A stretch of DNA of 64,000 nt from Gremmenia infestans (lineage: Eukaryota; Ascomycota; Leotiomycetes; Helotiales; Hamatocanthoscyphaceae), in NCBI GenBank assembly GCA_032629725.1, contig JAFEVB010000009.1, positions 5,001 to 69,000 of the forward strand, read 5' to 3'. The notes beneath the pieces were generated by a model, which saw only the letters and a program-made list of their open reading frames with translations, was not told the origin of the DNA and ran no database searches. This document shows, one piece after another, positions 33,592-44,400 of this stretch (position 1 is the stretch's first letter; every line of letters begins with the position of its first letter). A program made the translations under genes and the position numbers.

Positions 33592-34428
33592 TTAGACCGC
33601 CACCCCCACTTCCCGCGCCATAGACAAGACTTGGTCCACAATCATGCTGACATCTTTGGTCTTGATGGCCACACGATGCACCCCGTCCCATTCGAGCAGC
33701 TTGGAGGTCGAAGGATCGCAGTATCTATGCAGCAGCTGGCGATGCAGCTTTAGACCGGGGTCATTTAAACCGTGTACGTGGATTGTCGGCACCCGCAAGA
33801 GATGTTCAACGGCGCTCTCTTCGACGTCCGCGTCCGACTCCCATAAATTCGATGTCGACGTCGTGGGTTGGGCCGCGTCGACTAGTCCTTGCGGTATGGG
33901 GCTTCCAGGATCTTGTTGGAGCCATACCAGCGGCCCGCGCCCGGCAAGCAGCAGTGCGAAGCGGTAGTCAGACATGGTACCGTTATGGTTGTTGTTATCC
34001 ATCCGTATATCCCTTTCACGTCGTTGCATTTGTTGGGAGTAGAGAATGCTCGCAGCGAGTTTGGCGCCTTGGCTGAAGCCTATCAGGCCCACCCACTTGC
34101 CAGTGGCACCACGCCGGTCATCCTCGAATTGGGCTTTCGCGAGTGAGGTGCCAATTTTGTGCACGACGTCGCCCGCGTCTTGGATAGGGTCCTCCGGCCG
34201 GATCCGGAGCCAGCTTTTAAACGGGCCGTAGTCACTATATACCTGAGTAACATCGGGTCCGGGCTGCGCTGGGAAGGGTGCTTCGGCGTAAACAAGACGA
34301 AAATAGGGGCGTAATGCACGCTCAAGTACGCGGCATTGCATCCGGAAAATGGTTGAATTTGTACCGCCGCCATGGAGTGCCATGATGCGGGGCAGATCAA
34401 GGGTTAAGTCTTCGCTGTCGATGGTCAT
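33592..34428 (-). CDS. FSH-family serine hydrolase (CitA/Fsh1-like)
   Basis: 278-aa single-exon alpha/beta hydrolase with an intact catalytic triad: S119 in 'GFSQGA', D223 in 'HGLNDPGL' and H251 in 'DGVHRVAI'. The N-terminus 'IMALHGGGTNSTIFRMQC' is the oxyanion-hole region typical of FSH1 proteins. Family members in fungal clusters (for example CitA of citrinin, LovG of lovastatin) assist release or editing of polyketide chains. Because this PKS has its own reductive release domain, a CitA-like proofreading or release-assisting role is the best guess. Confidence 0.85.
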   Translation of the reverse strand: MTIDSEDLTLDLPRIMALHGGGTNSTIFRMQCRVLERALRPYFRLVYAEAPFPAQPGPDVTQVYSDYGPFKSWLRIRPEDPIQDAGDVVHKIGTSLAKAQFEDDRRGATGKWVGLIGFSQGAKLAASILYSQQMQRRERDIRMDNNNHNGTMSDYRFALLLAGRGPLVWLQQDPGSPIPQGLVDAAQPTTSTSNLWESDADVEESAVEHLLRVPTIHVHGLNDPGLKLHRQLLHRYCDPSTSKLLEWDGVHRVAIKTKDVSMIVDQVLSMAREVGVAV

Positions 34429-34832
34429 ATTGGATGATTGATAGCTGGTATCAATTTCAATATCGTAATTGCGATGCCGAGTAAGTAACCTGACACCATT
34501 TATATTCCTCTGGCGGTATATATACGCCTACTCTATCTGCGGATGTGGACTCGTGCCCCTGCTTTTACTGGCCAATCAAAAGTCTCCGATAAACATCCAT
34601 GAGCGAATTGTTGCATATATCACGTTGTCCTTGCGGCGGTTCCGAGGACAAGACGAGGCTGACAAGGTGTTTTGTCGTCTAGTATCACATCTGCTGCAGA
34701 GCTCACACTGATAAATTAATAATAAAATCACAATTCACGAGTCGGAGAAAGGGGATGAAGCGGATTTCTATTGTTTTGGATTAAGTATCAAGCTTAACAG
34801 ATCATTGTGAATGCTCTCAACTTGAGATGCGC
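34429..34832. other. Intergenic region
   Basis: Promoter of the FSH hydrolase and 3' flank of the NmrA-like gene. Nothing else recognised. Confidence 0.45.
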
Positions 34833-35856
34833 TTACTTGGGAGCAACGCTGTCAACCCATTCCTCAACCGTCGTCGGCTCTCTTCCCAGCACCCACCGCA
34901 GTATATTCGGACTCCCCTTCAGCCCGCGGCGATTATAGAACAATATCAACCTCTCCACTGTATCATGCACAATGTCGGGGCGCGAATCTCCCTCACTCGC
35001 GAGCTCAAGAATAGAGCGAGCACCAGCCGGCGCACCATTTTCTCTGCCGCCAAACAGTGCCCAAACAAGTTTGCTCACGCCAGTCTCAAAGGTTGGCGTT
35101 TTGAGCTCGATGCTTTTGCCAATTCGTTTTTCAATAATCTTGATGATTTCAAGCTCTGATATGGGCATAGTAGAGCATAGCTGGTACTCCGCCAAGTAGT
35201 GGAGCTCCCTCTGATGAAGCACTTTAGCTGATGCTTCCGCGAGGTCACGGAGGGCAATGACGCTGTTCTTGTGCTCTGGTTTCCACCACTTCTCGAGGAC
35301 TGGCTTTTCCTGTCCTGCGAGCATAGCAACTGGATAAGCGTCCATGAACTGTTGAAAGGAGCTGTTAGTGTTTATGAAAAACGAGGTTTCAATTGACTTT
35401 ACTAACATTTGTTGGCTTCAGGATGGTCCAGCAGTCTAGTGGGCTCAGGAATAAGCGTTCCTCAACATAGCTTTTCAGATCGTGTTGCATCAAGTTCCTA
35501 TGCTGAGTGCAGAGCACGCTGGAAAATACGAAGTGCTTGAATACATTTCCTTCGCGTTGGGATTCCGTAACTGCAGCGTCGACCAAGTTGAGGCCGATTT
35601 CCTTCTCGCGGGAGTGCAAGCTGGGCAGAACGGCGTTGATGGCGGTAGCTCCGTGAAGGAGCTTGAGACAGTCAGGGAGGGATTGGAGGTCGGTGGACAC
35701 AACTTCTGCATCTGGGTACTGAGCCTCCAATTTGCTGGCTAAGATCTGAGAGTGTGCTGCGAGACGCAATTTGAATTTCCCATTGTTATAGACAAGTGGG
35801 ATAAGACGAGAGCATTGTTTACCGCTAGGGCAGGTGATGACGAGGATTTCAGACAT
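34833..35856 (-). CDS. NmrA-like NAD(P)-binding protein
   Basis: 321-aa model with exons 35407-35856 and 34833-35348 (58-nt intron GTTAGT...CAG). The N-terminus is a Rossmann-like strand-loop ('ILVITCPSGKQ') in place of the usual GGTGxxG, followed by 'INAVLPSL' and a central 'HFVFSSVL'. This matches NmrA/atypical SDR proteins, which bind NAD(P) and act either as reductases or as redox-sensing regulators. The C-terminal 'GREPTTVEEWVDS' is typical. Met at 35856 was chosen; an in-frame Met at 35889 would add 11 residues. Its role in the cluster is unknown. Confidence 0.75.
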
Positions 35857-36430
35857 GATTGTGAATGTATAGGTAGACAGCTCTGCCACGAAAGACCCAA
35901 GTAATCCGTTTTACAGAAGAGTATCAGTTCAGAAGGGTAATAAGTCTATGCGTCAGCGATTAGCCCAATTTGGGTAAACTGAATTTGATGTATTATTTCC
36001 TTTCTGTTCGCATTAAACCAGCTACGCCGCAGAGACACGGGAAGGCTAAACAAGGATTCTCGCCGATCTAGTGATACAGTAACACTAGTCCTCCTGCCCC
36101 GCAACCTAGAACGCCACGTTGTGACGTTTCTCTAGGTTCCGTATTTGCACATGCTCTTCAAATATACTCTGTACTTAGCTAAAGCCCCTGATCGACACGG
36201 CAGGAAACGTATGTAGAAAGATTGGGGCTAGAAGCCTAGAATCCCTTAGTCTTTCGTACGAGCCATCCTTCACACGCGGCTTCCGTCGGACCTCCGAGCA
36301 TAAGTTTTATAGATCGTCGTAGTTTTGTAAATTTTGTAGCATTGAGTCCGAAGTTAAGTCCGGAAAAGAATACACTCGCAGATTTCTACCCTTTCATACA
36401 AGCAATATCCAACCCCCCAAAACCTTCAAA
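35857..36430. promoter_or_regulatory. Divergent promoter region, NmrA-like / FAD monooxygenase
   Basis: A 574-bp non-coding interval between two genes transcribed in opposite directions, so it may drive both. No specific operator was identified. Confidence 0.45.
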
Positions 36431-37954
36431 ATGCCAGGGACAATCACTACAGAGCCCATCGAGATTGCCATCGTTGGTGGTGGGATTGTTGGACTCGTAC
36501 TTGGTAAGTCATTCCTTACACTCTTGCTAAATCTTTTAGGGGAACCTCTTTGGCTCTCTTCAAGAACTTGACTTTTTACTATGCTAATTCGTTGGGACAG
36601 CCGCTGGCCTCACCCGTCAGAAGGTGCGCGTTAAGGTTTATGAGCAGACGCGAAATTTCCGGGAGATTGGAGCTGGTATTGGCTTCACGGCAAGAACGGT
36701 GCAATGCATGGAAAAAGTCAACCCTGCCGTCGTCAGTGCTTTGCGCTCAGGCGGCTCGGTTAACGCCTCTTTGGACGAGCATGATCCAAACTCCTATTTG
36801 CGCTGGATCGATGGCTACACTCAACATCGCGTGGATGACCCAGAATACCAGAAAATGCTCCTCACTCTTGATGCTGGATACAAGGGCTGGGAGACAGTTC
36901 GCCGCGATCAATTCTTGGAGGACCTTGTAAAGGTCATTCCAGATGGCGTAATTGAACTGCAAAAGCGGCTGGATAATATAGAGCAGAAGAGGGAGGAAGA
37001 CAAGATCGTCCTAACTTTCATTGATGGGACTAGAGCTGAAGCTGATGCCGGTAAGTTTTGTTAAGCCTACTCATACGTCGGGCCTTAGCTAACAGATTTC
37101 GTCAAGTCTTTGGATGTGACGGTATTAAATCTCGGACAAGACAAATTCTTCTCGGCCCAGATAATCCTTCTTCATATCCTCAGTATACCCATAAGGTTGC
37201 ATACCGGGCGTTAATACCAATGGACAAAGCACTCGAGGCGTTGGGTGAGTACAAGGGTAGACGCCAGCACATGCATATTGGCCCTAATGCGCATCTCATC
37301 CATTATCCTGTCAACCAGAAAATGATTGGTGCCACCGTCATCGTCACCGATCCCAAAGACTGGCCCTCTGATCAACAGAACACAGCACGAGGATCACGCA
37401 AAGAGGTGGAAGCCGCACTTGAGGGCTGGTGTCTTCCCGTTCAAAACTTAATCAAGTTATTCCCGGAAGAGCTAGACCAGTGGGCGCTGTTCGACCTCTG
37501 GGAGTATCCTGTCCCAGCTTACAACTACGGTAAAGTAAGCTTAGTTGGTGATGCAGCACATGCTTCTAGCCCACATCACGGTGCTGGCGCGTCCATGGGA
37601 ATTGAAGATGCGCTATGTCTTAGTACGTTACTTCAAGAAGTGTCCAAGGACGTGAATGAGAATGCAGAACCCAAAGGTCAGGCATTGCGAACAGCGTTTG
37701 AAACGTACAACGCCATTCGTCGAACCAGAACCCAGTGGCTAGTCAACAGTAGTCGTCGGGTCTGCGATCTTTTCCATCAACCCGATTGGGCGGATCCAGC
37801 AAAGCGTGTCAAGGCCGAGTCATGCTTTGAGGAAATCAAGGATCGATCTTTCAAAATTTGGCATCATGACTCTGCGTCTATGGTGGAAAAGACCATTCAA
37901 GACTACAGGCAGAGACGCGAGACACTCTCAGAAACAAAGACTCAGATGTCCTAG
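36431..37954 (+). CDS. FAD-dependent monooxygenase, TropB-like dearomatising hydroxylase
   Basis: 456-aa group A flavoprotein monooxygenase (salicylate hydroxylase superfamily). Exons: 36431-36503, 36601-37050, 37107-37954. It has the FAD dinucleotide motif 'VGGGIVGLVLA', a 'CDGIKSRTR' segment, and the second FAD motif 'LVGDAAHA' (D323) followed by 'PHHGAGASMGIEDA'. By recall of the stipitatic acid enzyme TropB, R208 and Y241 align with its catalytic Arg206 and Tyr239 (in 'HLIHYP'), and the C-terminal 'SSRRVCDLF' and 'CFEEIKDRS' segments also look the same. The expected reaction is NAD(P)H-dependent oxidative dearomatisation of a resorcylaldehyde made by the neighbouring PKS. Confidence 0.9.
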
Positions 37955-39333
37955 GCACATGTTCTGGACCTATGAATACATGTAATGGATACATTCAGTG
38001 AGCACAGGTAGATAGCAAGTATGATATGATCCTTACTTAGTGTGCCAATTTTAAAACCTTCCTACTCGCCTTTTCCCTGGGCCCGACACCTTCCAACAGT
38101 ATTTCTCCATAATTGTATACTCCGCGCCACTTGAAAAGCTTAGATTAAATTGGAAACAGGGCTCCAATGAGAGGCCTCGCTTTATAATTGGTTTAGTACC
38201 GCCATTCTAAAGGCTTATACTAGGTATAAGCCAGTTATATGTGTGGGATTATATCTACGCACGCTAAGTAGTACTGTAGGGAATGCCAGACTGAAAAAAA
38301 AACGAGTAGTTTCAGGGATCCAAGTGTAAAATTGAGGCGTGGCTAAGCGTCGTCGTATAGTTTTACAATTCAACCAATTGGACGAGGTCTATCGTCATTG
38401 ATACCCTCTTTCTCAAAGTCTAACAGTAGAGATAATGATTAGATAATCTATAAATATACGTTCCGCGCTACTACCCCAATAGCTCATATCAGAAAAATTT
38501 ATATAGTCCGAGAACTTTCACTTTGAGAATAGCTTAGCTATTGTATTTATTGCGGACCCCCCAGTCCTAGGGGTCGATACTAGGGTAAAGAGATAGAAAT
38601 ATATGCGGGGTTCTAGGTACTCCGTATTAAAGTGAAAAAAACGAGGTGCGACGCGGGAGCAGCACAGAGTGCGTGTCCCCGCCCCGGCCCGTTGGTGGTC
38701 TAAAAGACTAAAGGTCGGAAGCAACTTCAGCAGTGTTGTGCCACGCAGCCGCGGAGACTATTGCCGCTGACTTCGAAGGACGTGCTAAAGCTTGATGGAC
38801 TCTATGGAGTTTAGAATTGGTATCACAAATTTCAGCAACAGGCAACCATTACGTAAGATCTTACCTTAGTTAATACCAATGCCAAGTTGTAATAGTCTGC
38901 TTTGTAATAGACAAGTATTATAGGTGCAGCATCAGCGATAAACCGGCATGACATCAATTTAAACTGCCGTACCCTACCCTGTAGGGCTGTGCCTCTTGAA
39001 AAGTACGGAGTACTCCGTTGGATCCCGTGTGAAGTACGAAGGTTCTATCCCGTATGGTGCAACCCCCTCACAGTACTCAGTAAGTTTAAGTCTGTGCCGC
39101 ATCGTTACCGACCGTTTAATCTTTGGGCCAGGATGATGACGATCTTTGGCATCAAGGGTAGGTTGATTGATACTACAGTAATACTGTAAGCGATGATCAG
39201 TGCTACTTATCTATAAAAAACATCATTTGTCCTCCGAGTCTTATTATACCATATCAAGCTACCAAGCTACTTAGCAACCTCTGCTCTACCAGACCAAAAC
39301 CAACCTCGATAACCCCTGAACGCCACCTCAGAA
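37955..39333. other. Intergenic region with motif copies and a dispersed repeat
   Basis: Non-coding. It contains TACTCCGTA at 38618-38626 and the palindromic stretch CGGAGTACTCCG at 39007-39018. A segment near 38235-38312 resembles 40955-41038. No gene was recognised. Confidence 0.5.
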
Positions 39334-39669
39334 ATGGCTCAACAGCAGTATGAGTGGCTTGTACAGCTTCCCGACAAGCCTAATGGGCTGAGCGCTCGCC
39401 TCGACAATCTTGAAGCACATCTGAACAATGTCACGCCTCAAGTCGAGGCCGGAAAAATTACCCTGAGAGGTTTCATGTTTTCAGCCCCACCCGCAAACCC
39501 CGCGGATGCCCAGACGAAGATTTCGGGCAGCGTACAGGTCGTCAAGGCAAGCACCGAGGAGGAGATCTGGCAGCTGGTGAAGGCAGACCCGTACGCGATG
39601 CTGGGGGTGTGGGATTTGGACAATGCAACAGTCTCGCCGATGAAAGTTGGGGTTATGAAACCGATGTAA
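39334..39669 (+). CDS. YCII-like (DGPF-type) small protein 2
   Basis: Intronless 111-aa paralogue of the protein at 30637. Shared positions include 'WL.QLP', 'VEAG/IEAG', 'KI(S/T)GSV', and the 'DP(Y)...GVWDLDNATVSP' ending. The central loop differs, and the N-terminal His pattern of protein 1 is reduced to a single His ('LEAHLNN'), so the two may not be catalytically equal. It lies between the TropB-like gene and the PKS, all on the plus strand. Confidence 0.8.
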   Translation: MAQQQYEWLVQLPDKPNGLSARLDNLEAHLNNVTPQVEAGKITLRGFMFSAPPANPADAQTKISGSVQVVKASTEEEIWQLVKADPYAMLGVWDLDNATVSPMKVGVMKPM

Positions 39670-41459
39670 TCGAGTAGACGCGTACGGTACCTACGAAGCT
39701 ACAATAATGTACGTAGGGTATAGTGGGAAGAAGAAGACGCAGGCATTGATGCTGGCATGAGAGTTGCACTATACGATTTACGAAGTGCATTTATAGATCT
39801 ACAGTTACATGCGTCTGCCACCCGCAGTCCCCGCCTCTCGCTTCGGCCTCAGGGGGGGTCGACCTCCGTAGTGAACTGCAGCAATACTCCGTATAGTCAA
39901 TTTTCAAATTTGACATCTAGGTATGATTCCCGTTAAAACAACTACAATGATTTGATGATTCTACGAGCCATTGAGACTAAAGATCCATTGGTCCCACCAC
40001 CCTAGACAAGTGATGTGTACATGGGATCAAACACCTACTGACCGTTCCCAAAAGGCCTAATATGGTTAGACTGCTTAGTCAGCCACTAGCCTTCCGACCC
40101 CTTCAAAGAAACTTCCAGACCCGATGAAGTCAATCCCTCCTGCATGACAACCTTAGAACATGATAACAACCGTCTCTGCTATGTAGATCACTCGCAATAC
40201 ATTTCCCCGCCCCGAGGTAACCGTTTCATCATGTTCAAAGTCGCCTTTGTTTCTGTCCGTCAGTATTCTAATAACGGTCATTGATTTGCGCTTACGTACC
40301 ATCTGCGGTTGATTCTTGCTGTACTGTGTTCTAATCACGGTCCTTGCGCAAGCAGATCATTTACCTTTCTTTTCTTACACATGTTGATTTACCCCATTTG
40401 ATTATACAGCCTACTTTCAAAGCCTTTCAAAGGATCAATGTTTATCAGCAACCCTATCAGACCTGGCTAATAATTAAAACTATTATAAATTTATATTCAA
40501 AGCTTCATGTCTTTATTTCTCTATTATTATATAATCTTGTCTATCTTACTTACTGCAGTAACGTGGCGCGATGCTTTATTTTCGTCGAATTGTATCAGCA
40601 TTTTCTGCAAGCTAGCGCTTGATCTTGGGATAGTTTCAGGGAATCATGGAATAAACATGGCCTAATAAGCACTTCATCACCCGAGGCAGATTCTTGAGGA
40701 TTTTGGACACGTGGCAAAAAAAAATATGTTTTCGCCCCTGTCCTCATAACCCTCGCAGAGAATTCCTACTACTATACTAGTACTCTGTACCTGCTTTATT
40801 TTCTAAAGTCTGACTGTCCTACTATTTTACTACATAGATGTATTCCCTGCGCCAATCTAAAGAGCTTACATCCGGCTTCGTCAGGGCCTTTTTAAGGTCC
40901 CTCAGAAGTTTCACTTTCAAATTATTTTTATCTTATAAATTTTATGATCTGTACTAGTTAAACCCACAGGATTCTATTTATCTACGCTAAGTAGTGGATT
41001 TATTAGAACAGTCAGACCTAAAAAAAGATTCGAGTAGGCTAGCCTCTGCGTTCGGACCGTTAGTGCGAAACGTTCAGATGGATCCTGTGGAGAAGCCCTG
41101 CCGTCTGTAAGATAGAATCCTACGGGCCGTGAGGCACAGTTCGGAGAAATGTGACTTACGATGTTCGGTTCGGAGAAGAGAGCCGGACTTATGTAGATCG
41201 AAAGATACAAGTCAAGTCTACTCATAGGTTCGTCCCCTTCGAAGGATGAATTGGACCAAAATTGAGAGGCACAGCTCGGACAATCCCCTCAACACTCTTT
41301 ACACCCTAGACTAGCGTGTGCTTAGAGGTGCACCTATAGACAGAGGGGTGATATATTCATGAACTTAAAACAAAACGCAGCTCTTCGCCCTACTATTCTC
41401 ATCAAACAGATATTTCCAGAAACTTTCATAACTTTCACGCTTTCAACAAGATAGAAAAC
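39670..41459. other. Intergenic region upstream of the PKS
   Basis: 1.8 kb without a convincing gene. The right part is the PKS promoter. It contains TACTCCGTA at 39885-39893 and the second copy of a dispersed repeat at about 40955-41038. Confidence 0.5.
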
Positions 41460-44400
41460 ATGGTTCACTCTCCCTCCAACCTTCACGAACAAGGCCTCAC
41501 CCTACTATTCGGACCGCAAGACCCCGACATCAATGAGGCATACACAAAGAAGCTTAGGTCAACTCTATTGGAGACACCAAGTCTTGAATGGATATTAGAC
41601 GCTACGACGAATCTCATTCACCATTGGCAATCTATATTCCAAACTCTTCCTGAGCTTCTTGCGTCCCCTGGCCGAAAGCATTTGGAGGCATTGAACGAAT
41701 GGCTTAGAAGAGGCAAATTCCCCGAGGAATTGTTTCCCCTGCCAAATATTATTGTCACTCCGCTGGTAGTAATAACACACTTGCTTCAATACTTAGGATT
41801 TTTGAAAGAAGTACACCCAGAGCTTGCACCAAGCGATAGTTTGCAAGCGGCCTTGAGACTTCCCATCGAGACCGTCGGACTTTGTACCGGCATGCTAAGT
41901 TCAGCAGCGGTAGCAAGCTCTGAAAACCTGGCACAATTAGAAAAGCATGGTGCAGTGGCAATTCGGATGGCCATGGCTATCGGTGCATCGGTGGATGCTG
42001 GGGATGTAGACACTGACCTGAAGGGCAAATGGCAATCCGTTGCAGTCGGGTGGACATCACCTGATGCAAGAAAAGAGTTAGTCAAGATATTGAAAGGCTT
42101 CCCAGAGGTATGAAACTAGCGAACCGTATAATTAGGGACTGGACTGACAGTTGTTTCAGGCATACCTTTCAGTTATTTCTGAGGAGAAACTAGCAACAGT
42201 CACCACCCCTAAGAATGTTGCAGCTCCACTCTTGAAGCAATTGAGAGATGCTGGCTTGATTTTCGTCGAAACGGCGTTGCGTGGGCCATTTCATTGCGGA
42301 AGCCGTAATCAAGAGGCAACATCCTTGATCAAACTTTTTGACTCGGACTCGAACTTTCAATTTCCTGATGTTTCTCTATTGGCGTTCCCAACACGTTCCG
42401 CCACAGGAGCAGAGTATTTCGCTGGCGATAAATTGCACCACAAGGCAGCTCAAGCAATGCTGACCGACCAGGCGGACTGGCACCAGGTATTCACATCACT
42501 TCAAGCCTCTGCCACGAATAGCCGGTCCTTGGTTGTCGCCTTTGGCCGTGAGCGTTGTGTTCCGCAATGGGTTGTGCGCAAACTCGGTCCGCGACTGATG
42601 CAAGGCGCAAATGTTGATCTCAAATCTTGTCGATTGCCGCCGCAGTTTGATCGCGTGCTAAAATCTTCTGGAGATGAGGCCGTGGCTATTGTTGGTTTGG
42701 CTTGTCATCTCCCTGGTGGAGACGACCTTGACGGCTTCTGGGACACACTATGTGCAGGAAAATCCCAACACGTCGAAGTTCCCACACAGCGTTTGGACTT
42801 CCAGACTACTGCGTGGCGCGATTATGATTCGGAGAGGAAGTGGTACGGCAACTTTGTTCGTGACCACGACGCATTTGATCACCGATTCTTCAAGAAAAGC
42901 GGCAGGGAGATGGCGTCTACTGATCCACAGCAACGGCTAATGTTGCAGGTGGCCTATCAGGCAGTGGAACAATCTGGGTACTTCACTATGCCTACCACAC
43001 CTGATGCAAATATTGGCTGCTACGTTGGTGTTGGAGTCGCCGATTATGAAAATAATGTTGCAGGCCATCCAGCCAATGCATATACCGCAACCGGCAACCT
43101 CAAGTCCTTCGCCGCTGGGAAGATTAGTCACTATTTCGGCTGGAGTGGGCCTGGAATCACCATTGACACAGCATGCTCGTCGTCTGCCGTGGCTGTTCAC
43201 CATGCTTGTCAGGCCATTCTGAGTGGCGAGTGTTCCGCTGCGCTCGCAGGGGGGACTAGCATCATGTCAAGCCCGGAATGGTATCAGAACCTAGACGGAG
43301 CTTCATTTCTTAGTCCCACAGGGCAATGCAAACCGTTTGATATCGATGCAGACGGCTATTGCAGAGGCGAAGGAGCTGGCGCCGTCTTCTTGAAGAAGTT
43401 GTCTACGGCGATCGAGGATGGTAACCAGATTTTTGGTGTCATCAACGCATCTTCCGTGAATCAAAACGAGAATTGTTCCGCTATAACCGCCCCGAGCGTA
43501 CTGTCTCTATCCAACGTTTTTAGCAGCGTCATTCACAAGGCTGGGCTGGACCCAAAGCAGATATCCGTTGTGGAAGCCCATGGAACGGGAACGCAAGTTG
43601 GAGACCGAGCCGAATACGATAGCATTCGTAAGGTGTTCGGTGGACCTGGTCGAACGGAAAGTCTTTCGCTTGGATCAGTCAAGGGCCTTGTTGGGCACTT
43701 GGAGTGTGCATCCGGGATTGCGGCTCTGATAAAGACGCTACTCATGATATACAACGGCGCCATTCCCCCACAGCCCAGTTTCAATGCCATCAGTCCCAAG
43801 CTGAATGCCATGCCATCGGACAATATTGAGATTACCAAGAAGTTCAAAGCCTGGGATACGGACTTTCGCGTGGCCCTGATTAACAATTACGGGGCGTCTG
43901 GCTCTAATGCATCGCTTATTGTCACCCAAGCACCCTCATTCCGCTCTAAAGACCTAGATGTTGAGAGACAGTCGATTTTGAAGTCACCATTCTGGCTCTG
44001 TGGGCTTGATGGACAGAGCCTGCAATCATATTCTACCAAACTAGTCCAGCTGCTAAGGTCAGGCAAAAACACGGATCATCGCTTCACGATAGCAAATTTG
44101 TCCTTTCAGCTATGTCGGCAGTCTAATCGTTCGCTTAGCCAGGGATTGATATTCAGTTGCAGCTCTGTTGATGAGCTGGCCGAGAGGCTGGCTGCTTTTG
44201 CAAAGGGGCAGGGAGAGATATCATCGGTCTCGCGCCAAGTGCCGCCTCGGCCAGTGATACTTTGCTTCGGAGGTCAAGCGTCCAAGTTCGTCGGATTAGA
44301 TCGCGAGATATACGACCAAATTAAACTACTGCGAACTCATCTCGACCTTTGCAATGAAATATGTCTCTCACTGGGGCTGGATAGCATTTTCCCGGCAATA

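Noticed and set aside
40974..41225. 83-codon minus-strand frame upstream of the PKS
   Set aside because: It overlaps a dispersed repeat and has no recognisable protein features.
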